Shown here in pieces: positions 43,557 to 52,865 of a stretch of 64,000 nucleotides of DNA. How positions within the stretch are numbered: position 1 is the first letter of the stretch; each line of letters starts with the position of its first letter. Under the pieces are notes generated by a model that saw only the letters and a program-made list of their open reading frames with translations, was not told the DNA's origin and made no database searches. The DNA comes from VFKI01 sp964647825 (lineage in GTDB: Bacteria; Pseudomonadota; Gammaproteobacteria; DSM-16500): NCBI GenBank assembly GCA_964647825.1, contig CAZYJL010000006.1, positions 62,001-126,000 of the forward strand. Direction: 5' to 3'. A program made the position numbers and the translations under genes.

Positions 43557-46364
43557 ATGAACGCAATGAATCCATCCCACGCACTCTCTCCAGAAGAACA
43601 AGCCATGGAGAAAAACTATACCCCACAAGCCATTGAAGCACGTTGGTACGCCTCTTGGGAAAAAAAGGGATACTTTGCGCCCCAACTATCAGGATCTTCC
43701 GACGCCACCCCCTATTGCATCATGCTGCCGCCACCCAATGTGACTGGCAGCTTACATATGGGGCATGGTTTTGGTTTTACACTGATTGATATCTTGACAC
43801 GTTACCATCGCATGCAGGGTCAACCCACTTTATGGCAACCCGGCACAGACCATGCTGGCATTGCGACCCAATTGATGGTGGAACGTGATCTAGCGCGCCA
43901 AAATGAAACTCGCGCCTCCCTAGGACGTGAAAAATTCGTTGAAAAAATATGGGAATGGAAACACGCATCAGGAAATCGCATTACAGAACAATTACGTCAA
44001 TTAGGTTTTTCGCCTGATTGGTCACGCGAATGCTTCACATTAGATGAATCACTTTCTTATGCAGTGCGCACCGTTTTTATCAAATTATATGAAGAAGGTT
44101 TAATTTATCGCGGCACGCGTCTTGTCAATTGGGATCCAAAATTTCTTACGGCCATTTCTGATTTAGAAGTGATTAGCCAAGAAGAAGATACGCATTTATG
44201 GCATATCCGTTATCCACTCACCAACGGTAAAGGTCATCTTGTGGTTGCGACCACTCGACCTGAGACGTTATTAGGCGATGTCGCGGTAGCCGTCCATCCT
44301 GAAGATGAACGTTATACAGCACTACTTGGTCAAACGGTTCAATTACCGCTAACAGAGCGTGTGATCCCAATTATTGCAGACACTTATGTTGAAAAAGACT
44401 TTGGCAGTGGTTGCGTGAAAATCACACCAGCGCATGATTTTAATGATTATGCAATTGGACAACGGCATCAACTGACACCTATTACCATTTTCACACCCGA
44501 TGCAAAACTCAACGATAATACACCCGAAAATTATCGCGGACTGGACCGTTTTGTTGCACGTAAAAAAATCATTGCTGATTTAACACAACGCGATTTAATC
44601 GAAAAAATTGAGAGATACAAAACAAAAATTCCGCGCGGCGAACGCTCGGATGTCATTATCGAACCACGACTCACACAACAATGGTTTGTCAAAATGAAGC
44701 CATTGGCGACGCCTGCAATCGATGCTGTTAAGCAAGAGAAGGTTCGTTTTTATCCAGAAAATTGGACAAAAACCTATTTTCAATGGTTAGAAAATATTGA
44801 AGATTGGTGTATCAGTCGACAACTCTGGTGGGGACATCGTATTCCTGTTTGGTACGATGCTCTGGGCAATAGTTATGTCGGGCACGATGAAGCCGATGTA
44901 CGTGCACGCTATGCAGAGACGCTCACGGCAGACATGCCATTACACCAAGATGAAGATGTATTGGACACATGGTTTTCTTCCGCACTCTGGCCTTTCTCCA
45001 CCCTAGGTTGGCCAGCAAAAACACCGGAACTTGCGTTATTTTATCCAAACAATGTCTTAGTCACTGGATTTGATATTCTCTTTTTCTGGGTCGCACGGAT
45101 GATGATGCTCGGCTTGAAATTTATGGGCGATGTACCCTTTCGCGAAGTCTATCTCACCGGTTTAATTCGCGATGCCGACGGACAAAAAATGTCAAAAACA
45201 AAAGGCAATGTGCTGGATCCGCTAGATCTTATTCATGGCATTGATCTGGCGACACTCATCAAAAAACGCGTTGAAAATTTAGCGCAACCAGAAAAAGCAG
45301 CGCAAATTGAAAAAGCCACGCGCAAAGAATTTCCCGATGGTATTGTTGCTTATGGTACGGATGCCTTACGTTTTACATTTTGTGCGCTTGCTTCACAGAA
45401 TCGTGAAATTCGTTTTGATACCAACCGTCTCGCAGGTTACCGTAATTTTTGCAATAAACTCTGGAATGCCGCGCGATATGTGTTAATGAATACAGAAAAT
45501 CAAACGCTCGCCGCAAGCGATTTATCGTTACCCGATCGCTGGATTCTTTCGCGCTTACAAAAAACCATTCATACACTGCATACCCATATGCAAACCTATC
45601 GTTTTGATTTATTCGCTCAATCACTCTATGAATTTATCTGGAATGATTTCTGCGATTGGTATCTTGAGTTATCCAAACCTATTTTAACTGCAACAGACAG
45701 TACAGAAGCCGCACGCGCAGGCACGCGCCATACATTAATCCATACACTGGAAACCATTTTACGCTTGCTACATCCTGTGATGCCTTTTATTACGGAAGAA
45801 ATATGGCAACGTGTCGCACCCGTTGCAGGTATCAAGGGTGAAACGATTATGTTACAGCCTTACCCACAGCCTCTTTCTCATCTTGAAAATACATCGGCTG
45901 AAACGGAAATCCATTGGCTACAAACGGTTATTATTGCTTTACGCACCGTTCGCAGTGAAATGAATATTGCGCCCAGTAAAAAAATTGCTGTGTTACTCCG
46001 TCAAGGTAATGCAACAGATCATGCGCTATTTCATCAACATCAAGCATTAATTTTTACATTAGCAAAGTTATCCAGTGCAACGTGGCTGCCTGAAAATACG
46101 GAGCCGCCTGAATCAGCGACTGCGCTAGCAGGGTCTTTAGAACTATTGATTCCGATGGCAGGCTTAATTGATCGTGCAGAAGAACAGGCGCGCCTGCAGC
46201 GTGAAATTGAAAAATTCAGCAAAGAATTAGAAAAAATTTCTGCGAAATTAACGAATCCAGATTTTTTAGCACGCGCACCGGAAGCGGTTGTCATCAAAGA
46301 TAAAACTCGCTGTACTGAATTAACCGAGATGCTGGTGACATTACGTGGGAAATTGAATAAATAA
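43557..46364 (+). CDS. valS: Valyl-tRNA synthetase
   Basis: Class I aminoacyl-tRNA synthetase that charges tRNA(Val) and edits threonine. The HIGH-type motif HMGH is at 67-70 and KMSKT at 544-548; a C-terminal coiled coil (LQREIEKFSKELEKISAKL) matches the ValRS arm. The ATG at 43557 has GAGG only 4 bases upstream, and ATGs at codons 4 and 17 also exist; the last (MEKNYTPQ) aligns best with E. coli, so the first 16 residues are uncertain. About 935 residues. pepA upstream is the usual neighbour. Confidence 0.97.
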   Translation: MNAMNPSHALSPEEQAMEKNYTPQAIEARWYASWEKKGYFAPQLSGSSDATPYCIMLPPPNVTGSLHMGHGFGFTLIDILTRYHRMQGQPTLWQPGTDHAGIATQLMVERDLARQNETRASLGREKFVEKIWEWKHASGNRITEQLRQLGFSPDWSRECFTLDESLSYAVRTVFIKLYEEGLIYRGTRLVNWDPKFLTAISDLEVISQEEDTHLWHIRYPLTNGKGHLVVATTRPETLLGDVAVAVHPEDERYTALLGQTVQLPLTERVIPIIADTYVEKDFGSGCVKITPAHDFNDYAIGQRHQLTPITIFTPDAKLNDNTPENYRGLDRFVARKKIIADLTQRDLIEKIERYKTKIPRGERSDVIIEPRLTQQWFVKMKPLATPAIDAVKQEKVRFYPENWTKTYFQWLENIEDWCISRQLWWGHRIPVWYDALGNSYVGHDEADVRARYAETLTADMPLHQDEDVLDTWFSSALWPFSTLGWPAKTPELALFYPNNVLVTGFDILFFWVARMMMLGLKFMGDVPFREVYLTGLIRDADGQKMSKTKGNVLDPLDLIHGIDLATLIKKRVENLAQPEKAAQIEKATRKEFPDGIVAYGTDALRFTFCALASQNREIRFDTNRLAGYRNFCNKLWNAARYVLMNTENQTLAASDLSLPDRWILSRLQKTIHTLHTHMQTYRFDLFAQSLYEFIWNDFCDWYLELSKPILTATDSTEAARAGTRHTLIHTLETILRLLHPVMPFITEEIWQRVAPVAGIKGETIMLQPYPQPLSHLENTSAETEIHWLQTVIIALRTVRSEMNIAPSKKIAVLLRQGNATDHALFHQHQALIFTLAKLSSATWLPENTEPPESATALAGSLELLIPMAGLIDRAEEQARLQREIEKFSKELEKISAKLTNPDFLARAPEAVVIKDKTRCTELTEMLVTLRGKLNK

Positions 46365-46407
46365 TAATTTGGTTTGATTTTCTTTCATTTGAAAAGGAAA
46401 TAATAGC

Positions 46408-46998
46408 ATGGGATTTTCATTAACAACGTCATTCTTTCAAAATATCGATATGAGCCGTATAGGAGGAACATTTCGAGACAGTCTTCGCTCGGGTAACTTC
46501 CCCTATACAGCAGAACAATTACGTGATCGCGCTTTAATTATTGGCTGTATGGCAATAGGTTACTACCTTGGTAATACATTAAACGACCCCGAAATCACGC
46601 AGTGTTCTAATGGTTTTATTGCTGTTGCGGGTGCCACACTTGGACTTTTAATCTCACGTAGCGTCGTAGCCTATCCGACACTAAAACGTCGTCAAGCGAT
46701 TCGTGAACTAAATGAAGAAAAAATAAATTCAATTAAAATTAAAATGAATGAATCAGAAGAAATAAATAATCCCGTGTTTTCCGAAAAAATTCAAAAAATA
46801 CTGCAACTTATCGAAAAGCATGCTGAGTCTAGGTTATCGATTAGTCTTCTTACACAAACTAAATTACTTACCCAGCTTAACGAACACTTAGAACATTTTG
46901 ACCGTGATGCTTGGGACAAGAATACACCAGAGACACTATTTAAATTGCTCTTCTCCCCAAGAGAAGAAAGTCGTGCGTTATTAAAAAAATCGCTGTAA
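46408..46998 (+). CDS. Small membrane protein of unknown function
   Basis: Family not recognised. The 196-residue product starts 43 bases after valS with GGA 8 bases before its ATG. It has two hydrophobic segments (about 41-57 and 68-88, the first with a GCMAIGYYLG glycine pattern) followed by a charged helical C-terminal half of about 105 residues. The composition becomes A-rich only in that second half. It may be cotranscribed with valS. Together with the two following unrecognised genes it forms an accessory block up to 50954. Effector function is possible but not shown. Confidence 0.75.
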   Translation: MGFSLTTSFFQNIDMSRIGGTFRDSLRSGNFPYTAEQLRDRALIIGCMAIGYYLGNTLNDPEITQCSNGFIAVAGATLGLLISRSVVAYPTLKRRQAIRELNEEKINSIKIKMNESEEINNPVFSEKIQKILQLIEKHAESRLSISLLTQTKLLTQLNEHLEHFDRDAWDKNTPETLFKLLFSPREESRALLKKSL

Positions 46999-47373
46999 CT
47001 CACCTTATACAATAAAGATAAAGCAAAAAATCCGAGCTGTTATTCTTCACGCTATAAGGACACCCAGCCACCCCGCACCTGGTGCATATTTTAGACATAA
47101 CTCATTAAACCAAGGCGTCATCCCATTTAATCCTATCATCGCGTCTAATGCTGTCATCCCGCGGTTTATCCGCGGGATCCAGAGAAATGCCAAAAAAAGA
47201 AGACGTATTCATGAGCGCAAAACATTTGTTTACCCATGAAAATAAAATAGACATAAATTCATTAAAATGAATAAGTTATAGTATAAAAAAAATTCATTTT
47301 CGTTGATTAGTGAAAAAATATGCTATTTTTAAGTTAGCCTGTAGTTAAAATTAAGCTCATTGGAGGTGTTATC
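46999..47373. other. Intergenic region with a REP unit
   Basis: A 375-bp gap. A family D unit TGTCAT-CCCGCGG..CCGCGGG-ATCCAG occupies 47152-47182. Around 47250-47330 the DNA is very AT-rich with the near-inverted strings AATTCATTAAAATGAATAA and AAATTCATTTTCG. The last 20 bases contain GGAGG, which serves the next gene. I see no tRNA or other RNA gene. Confidence 0.6.
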
Positions 47374-48702
47374 ATGCTTAGCAAAAGAAGTGCCGCCATC
47401 CTAGAAGAAAAAGAAGAAAAAAAAGAGCTAACCCGCACACCATTTTCAAAAATCCGATTTGAATATTTTGATATTGAAAGAGAAAAACAATTTCGAGAAG
47501 TATGCCTTAAAATGGTCGATACGATTCTTGCAACAGATGAATATCTATGGGAATGCTTGAAAGATCGTCACTTCATCAAACACCCTCAGCCAGGTGATAT
47601 AACAAAAAAGTCCTTTCCCACTTTTCTAAATGAAGTATTAGCATTATTTGATTATGATGAAAAAGAAAATCGGTATTTTATTAGCAAAGAAGCTAAAGAG
47701 AATTTTGATCTAGATGCAACGCGTCTCGGTGATGGCAGCTTAAATGCTATTCTTGTTAGCAGCATGAATATAGCGCTTGGTGTAAAATATCAAGATTACA
47801 TGAATGAATCATTTAAAAAAGCCACTGAGAAAAATGAATTTTTTGATTCTGAAAAATGGGTATCTATACGCAATGAATTTATCACCGGTGGGACAGATGG
47901 AAAAATAGGATCGCTTCACTCTGAAATTACTAAAAAAGTTGACCAATGGATAGATAGACGCATAGGAAAATCTTTTTATACTGCCGAAAGACTAAAGGAT
48001 AAATTAATTGAATGGTATAAAAGCATTGACCAGCTTAATGCAACTGACCCGGATTACGCTCATATTGCTGGAACCATTTTCTCTAGACTCTTAAGCTTAC
48101 CATTAAAAGAACTTAACGAATTCGATAAGGCAATTTCTGAAGTTTCCTTTGATGAATCAAGCGACAAAAAAGAAAAATCTCTGATGCTACTCCATGAAAG
48201 AATTCAGCAACTTTCGTCTGCAAAAGATGGGGCTGACGAATTTTATGTTGATATTCGCGCAACAACACAAACAACACTATTTCAATTAGAGGAACAAATT
48301 AAAAAACAATCCTCCAAAACAGCTTCTATCTTTTCTAAATTAAAAGATACATCTGATTCAAAGACAGTTGAGCAATTATATATCATTAAAACAATGATCA
48401 GTGATTGTTTTAGAAAAGCTGCATGTAACCCACGGCTCATTGGATTATCACGCAGCAAGATTCAAACACATCTCATCAATGCATTTGTAGCTAACTATTC
48501 TGCGACTATGCAAGAGCACTTAGCATTCGAAGGCGAAAATATTAACACTCCTTTTCTGTTTTTAGAGAAAAAATCACCCAATTTTTTAAAGGTTTTAAAA
48601 GAAAACTTTAGCGAAGAAGTGATCAATAAACGTTTAGCATTAGAAAAAGAATTGCTCCCGCCGCCTACTTTAAAAACATCATTTTCTTTTAAGAAGAGTT
48701 AA
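47374..48702 (+). CDS. Unrecognised soluble helical protein
   Basis: Family not recognised. The 442-residue protein starts at an ATG with GGAGG 7 bases upstream. It has no signal peptide or membrane segment and appears mainly alpha-helical, with mixed charge and many Lys and Glu. The N-terminus is basic/acidic alternating (SKRSAAILEEKEEKKEL). Residues 100-200 contain a possible compact domain (GDGSLNAILVSSMNIALG, ITGGTDGKIGSLHSEI). The C-terminus ends PPPTLKTSFSFKKS, with Ser and a hydrophobic pair near the end as in several type IV effectors. It is followed by a bidirectional hairpin (48754-48780) and a convergent 702-residue gene. Confidence 0.8.
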   Translation: MLSKRSAAILEEKEEKKELTRTPFSKIRFEYFDIEREKQFREVCLKMVDTILATDEYLWECLKDRHFIKHPQPGDITKKSFPTFLNEVLALFDYDEKENRYFISKEAKENFDLDATRLGDGSLNAILVSSMNIALGVKYQDYMNESFKKATEKNEFFDSEKWVSIRNEFITGGTDGKIGSLHSEITKKVDQWIDRRIGKSFYTAERLKDKLIEWYKSIDQLNATDPDYAHIAGTIFSRLLSLPLKELNEFDKAISEVSFDESSDKKEKSLMLLHERIQQLSSAKDGADEFYVDIRATTQTTLFQLEEQIKKQSSKTASIFSKLKDTSDSKTVEQLYIIKTMISDCFRKAACNPRLIGLSRSKIQTHLINAFVANYSATMQEHLAFEGENINTPFLFLEKKSPNFLKVLKENFSEEVINKRLALEKELLPPPTLKTSFSFKKS

Positions 48703-48753
48703 ATGATCAAACAAGTCAGCTAAATTAATGCGTCATAGCAGATCATCATATAT

Positions 48754-48780
48754 ATCACCCTGCGCCTATTGCAGGGTGAT
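48754..48780. terminator. Hairpin between convergent genes
   Basis: A perfect 10-bp stem ATCACCCTGC / GCAGGGTGAT with a 7-base loop. It stands 50 bases after the plus-strand gene and 66 bases beyond the minus-strand stop at 48846. The T-tract is weak on both sides (AATTGAAATTTT on the plus strand), so termination is likely but may be inefficient. Confidence 0.6.
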
Positions 48781-48845
48781 AATTGAAATTTTAAAACTAA
48801 ACAAAAAATGACGCTGAAGTACTATTTTATATCATGTTAAGGAAG

Positions 48846-50954
48846 TTAGTGTCGGAAAGATATGCTGGAAGAGCTTGCGTATTTTTGATCATCTAACTCA
48901 ACTCTTTTTGTAGGTTTAGTTGAAGAAAATGAACTAAACAATCCCATTTCACTGGGCTTCGATGTTTCTTTTTTCTCTTCGTTATAATCTAGAAAGAGTC
49001 TATCAGGTGTAGAATTAAATATTCCTTTCACTCCCTCGCAACATACAGCAAACGTTCGGATACTATTTTGATGATTCGCGACTTCATCTTCATAGTGTTT
49101 TGATAAACCCTTAAAAATTTCATTTAAGCATTGATCGAAATATAGCATAGAATCCACATATGCGTGGTTACGGTGTCTTTCCGGTTCAACGTACTTGAAC
49201 TTTTCAACAGCCTCTTCAAAATCGTTTAACTGAGGAAGAATAATATTTTTGATTTGTTCTTTCCTATTTTCTTTCTCAACCGCATCTTTGCTATTTTTCA
49301 AAAGCCGAAAAATGAGTGCTTCAAGATTTTCAATAGTTACAGATGGATACACAGGATTAAGTTTAGATTCTGAAAATGTATTGTCAATTAATTGCTTCAT
49401 GTCGTCCATAAATGGATCTTTTTCATCAAATTTCTGCAATGTATCAATCAAAGCACATGCTTCAGTCTTCAAAAGACTTTTTTTCTGCTCTTCTGTTAAC
49501 CGCAATTTTTTGGCAATCATGTTAAGCTGTCGATATTCAATCAACAGTGTCGTTGCATTGACCCCCAGACGATCGACAACCTTAGCATAAAGTTCCGGTG
49601 AGGCTTGATTAAACCCACCAATAGGTTGGCACGATAAAACATGTTGAAAATATAATTTTGCAACTTCCTTGATAGTGATTGGATTGTCTTTCCCTGTTAA
49701 TTTAGCCATTTTTTTCATTTCATTTTCTTTTTTTAGAAAATCAGCTCTGCTCTTTTTCCAGTGATACTTGTTTATAAATCCAACTCGATGTTTATCATAA
49801 AGAAAAAGGTCTAATTCAATGATTCGCGCTAAGCTATCTGCTATTGCCCATAAACATTCGGCACGTTTTAGTGAAAATGGCAAATTAATTTTTTTATTTT
49901 CTTTCAGAGTGTTTTTTAATTTTTCAGAAGCTTCATGGTAGAGCAAATACTCTGTTGCTTTTTTTTCATCCAATGGCAAGTCTTTAAGTTTCTTGTTAAT
50001 GTCTTTAACGTAATCCTGAAGTGTTGTTATCAATTTATCGAAAGCAACATCACTCACATAAAGTTCTTCTTCTTTAAGACTCAGCACGTATCCAACAGCC
50101 AAGTTATACCCTAATGTCAACTGTAGCTGGAGGGATTGAGGTGGTGTTTTTTTATAGTGCGTGGCATTCACGCCTTTTACACCCGTTGTTTCCATAATAT
50201 TACCAAAAAATATTTCCATCCCACCAACCTGCGTCCGTAAAATACCATGATCAAAGGCAGACTCTTCGCTATGCCGACCTTCTTTAGTAGGTAATTTAAA
50301 AACATTGAATGGCAATGTCCTAGCAATATTTTCGTGCTCACTTGCACTTGCAGAGCTCAACAATTCAACGTTTAACGTTCTGAGTTTTTGAACAATAGAA
50401 AAGCTACTTAATTCAGCCAACGCAAGTTTCATTGGCCCTGTAACAGCAACCATACTGTCGCCATTTTTTTCTTCATTTTTGTTCCATGCTTGCGGATTTT
50501 TCAGGTAATTATCACTTCGGTGTTTTTCATACGTTGTAGCAGAATAGTAAAATTGCCCTGCCTGCAATGAGCACGATGCCAAATGCTCAACAATAAATTC
50601 CTGAATATCTTTTTTATGTTTTTCTACGTCCTTAATATCACTCGCTACACCTGCTGTCAGTTGTATATTGAGATCACCACCCAAGGCAAACCATGCATAG
50701 TCTCCACTTTCATTATAATCCCCTATTTTCTTTATGAGAGGACCAAGTAATTTTTTCACCTGTTCTATTGTATTATCACTTGGAAAATGCATATTAAGAA
50801 CTAGAATTTTTTCTCCATCATTATTTTTTACTTCATAAATTACATAATTTTTTTCTTTTTCGAGCATTTGATCACCTTCTTGATGACCAAAAGTAATGTA
50901 CTCATTTTTGCTAGCAATGTCTTTTCTGAAAAAAAATTCCCTTGATAACGACAT
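48846..50954 (-). CDS. Large protein with partial endonuclease/exonuclease/phosphatase-like N-terminal domain
   Basis: The start at 50954 (MSLSREFFFRK) has GGA 6 bases upstream. The open frame extends 18 codons more. In the 702 residues, LNMHFP (53-58), GGDLN (92-96) and FDHGIL (234-239) resemble in order and spacing the last three motifs of the EEP/DNase I-like fold (xxHxxS, GDxN, SDH). The first two motifs (Asn and catalytic Glu) would lie upstream and are absent, so the domain may be truncated or degenerate. Residues 260-640 are helical and unrecognised. The C-terminus (KRVELDDQKYASSSSISFRH) has an acidic patch, Ser run and hydrophobic pair of the sort seen in Dot/Icm substrates. It is downstream of the POT-like transporter on the same strand. 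Confidence 0.75.
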   Translation of the reverse strand: MSLSREFFFRKDIASKNEYITFGHQEGDQMLEKEKNYVIYEVKNNDGEKILVLNMHFPSDNTIEQVKKLLGPLIKKIGDYNESGDYAWFALGGDLNIQLTAGVASDIKDVEKHKKDIQEFIVEHLASCSLQAGQFYYSATTYEKHRSDNYLKNPQAWNKNEEKNGDSMVAVTGPMKLALAELSSFSIVQKLRTLNVELLSSASASEHENIARTLPFNVFKLPTKEGRHSEESAFDHGILRTQVGGMEIFFGNIMETTGVKGVNATHYKKTPPQSLQLQLTLGYNLAVGYVLSLKEEELYVSDVAFDKLITTLQDYVKDINKKLKDLPLDEKKATEYLLYHEASEKLKNTLKENKKINLPFSLKRAECLWAIADSLARIIELDLFLYDKHRVGFINKYHWKKSRADFLKKENEMKKMAKLTGKDNPITIKEVAKLYFQHVLSCQPIGGFNQASPELYAKVVDRLGVNATTLLIEYRQLNMIAKKLRLTEEQKKSLLKTEACALIDTLQKFDEKDPFMDDMKQLIDNTFSESKLNPVYPSVTIENLEALIFRLLKNSKDAVEKENRKEQIKNIILPQLNDFEEAVEKFKYVEPERHRNHAYVDSMLYFDQCLNEIFKGLSKHYEDEVANHQNSIRTFAVCCEGVKGIFNSTPDRLFLDYNEEKKETSKPSEMGLFSSFSSTKPTKRVELDDQKYASSSSISFRH

Positions 50955-51011
50955 AATATTTCCTTTTTTAATTAAGTTAATTAATTTTGCTTTTACCAAA
51001 TCTATCAATCA

Positions 51012-52508
51012 CTACGCCATCGTTAATTTACGCTCATGCATCAAACGTGACATGAATGGCATCATTAGCAACATCACCACTCCGGCGGCTATCGACATCC
51101 AACCAAGCAAACCAAACGTCTGACCAAAACTTGCATTCGTCAACAAGGGATCGATCGACGTGGTTGATCCCAATGCCATTTGTGAAAAATACCCTGACAA
51201 CGCAGCCGATACACCCGTCATCATCATCCATGTGCCCATCAAAATACCCTGCAAATGAGCAGGCGCTAACTGACCTACCATGGCATACCCAATTGGCGAA
51301 ATAAATAATTCTCCCAAGCTTTGCAATATATAACTCACTAAAATCCAATTAAAATTGACATACCCCGCCGCATTCGCAAAACGAATCCCAAGAGGCAAAA
51401 TCGCTAACGCCACGCCAATACACAATAATGCAATCGAAAATTGCAATGGAATAGTTAATGCTTTCCCGCGATAACGCAATGCCGTAAATAAAATACTTAA
51501 CAATGGTCCGCCAATAATAATCACAATTGTATTAATATTTTGTACCCATTGCGGCGCAATCAAAAATCCTAAAAAATGACGATCCACATTGCGCTCAATA
51601 AACAAAGTCAAACCCATCGGCGCCATCTGATATAGCGTCCAAAAAACCAATGATGAAATTGACAAAATGAGATACGCCCAAATTTTTTGACTACGTTCAC
51701 GTGTCGGTTGTTTCATCGCCATCAACGCAATCACACCCATCATGCCTGCTCCCACTATCAGAATGAGTTGATTACTGGCAGCTGCATGCTCTAATAGAAA
51801 TCTTAACGATAAGACTAAGATAATAATTGAAAACACGCCTTTAATATGAGCTATTTTTCTTGCACGTGGATCTAATTGTAATAAAGATGTATTCGTATCT
51901 GACAATTTTTTCCAGTGTAAAATACTTAGTAATAACGCAATGCCATTTCCTGCTGCAGCTAATATAAATAATAAATGATAATTATTTTGTAATTGCAAAT
52001 AACCACTCATCGAAAAACCAACAAAAAAACCAATATTCATACCGCTATAATTCCAGAGAAACGCTGCTTCCCGTCGTTTATCCTCCGGACGAAATAATTG
52101 CGTTAACATGCAATTAATACACGTTACATTCAAACCAGCGCCAGTAAGAAATGCCGCTAACCCACAATACAACATATTGATATCAGGAATCGAAATTAAA
52201 CCGCAACCTAGTACTGTCATCACCATGCCAATACAAAAAAGCATCCGGTAACTTAGGAACCGTCCACCTAAATACCCTCCCAATAAGTGCAGTGCAAAAT
52301 TAAATGCAATAAAAGACGTGGTTATCCCTGTTGCGACCGTATCACTCATATGCAACCCGTTGGTGGCGTACAAAACCAATGTCGAATACAACACACTAAA
52401 GGCAAGCGTGGAAAAGGTCTGAATAAAAAAAAGTGCGCCGGCACCACGTGGCATAATGTCAGCATATTTTTGGTATAAAGTCTTACGTGTTTGCGCTGTT
52501 TGCTCCAT
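51012..52508 (-). CDS. POT-like MFS transporter (peptide transporter family)
   Basis: A 498-residue inner membrane protein with about 14 hydrophobic segments and the overall pattern of proton-dependent oligopeptide (POT/PTR) transporters: GGYLGGRFLSYR after helix 2, FLTGAGLNVTCIN, FFVGFSMSGYL, and a late SLGELFISPIGYAMVGQLAP block. The N-terminal ExxERFxYY proton-coupling motif of classical members is not present (FFIQTFSTLAFSVLY occupies that place), so substrate and coupling are uncertain. Uptake of peptides or amino acids would fit an intracellular lifestyle. It is divergent from the sugar transporter gene. Confidence 0.85.
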   Translation of the reverse strand: MEQTAQTRKTLYQKYADIMPRGAGALFFIQTFSTLAFSVLYSTLVLYATNGLHMSDTVATGITTSFIAFNFALHLLGGYLGGRFLSYRMLFCIGMVMTVLGCGLISIPDINMLYCGLAAFLTGAGLNVTCINCMLTQLFRPEDKRREAAFLWNYSGMNIGFFVGFSMSGYLQLQNNYHLLFILAAAGNGIALLLSILHWKKLSDTNTSLLQLDPRARKIAHIKGVFSIIILVLSLRFLLEHAAASNQLILIVGAGMMGVIALMAMKQPTRERSQKIWAYLILSISSLVFWTLYQMAPMGLTLFIERNVDRHFLGFLIAPQWVQNINTIVIIIGGPLLSILFTALRYRGKALTIPLQFSIALLCIGVALAILPLGIRFANAAGYVNFNWILVSYILQSLGELFISPIGYAMVGQLAPAHLQGILMGTWMMMTGVSAALSGYFSQMALGSTTSIDPLLTNASFGQTFGLLGWMSIAAGVVMLLMMPFMSRLMHERKLTMA

Positions 52509-52865
52509 TTTTTCTCCAATTCAGCAAGCAATTTTTTATAAGGGCGTATTGATAACGTAAAAGCGTGCGGGTGACAACATAGAGAACACAAGCCTTTAAA
52601 ATGAATACGCTATTTTTATATGAAGTGGTAAACCGAATACAACGATAGGTAAACAGACAATCCAGCAGAATAATCAGTGCGCTTTATACCATATTTTTTT
52701 TTGCAGTACACGACCCATTACCATTAAAATGGCTTATTTTTCAAAATTTTCAGTATCGCACCACATGGCGAACATGGATTTTACGCCACTGTCAATCTTG
52801 CCCCACAAGGCTGATCCATGTTAATAAGGCAAATTCATTTCTATTGACATAGGTTACAGTGAGTC
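52509..52865. other. Divergent intergenic region, no gene seen
   Basis: 357 bp between the minus-strand POT-like gene and the plus-strand sugar transporter. No repeat of families A-D, no RNA gene and no convincing open frame. It should carry promoters for both directions. A TTGACA at about 52846-52851 is too close to the ATG at 52866 to be the -35 of a normal promoter for it. Confidence 0.5.
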
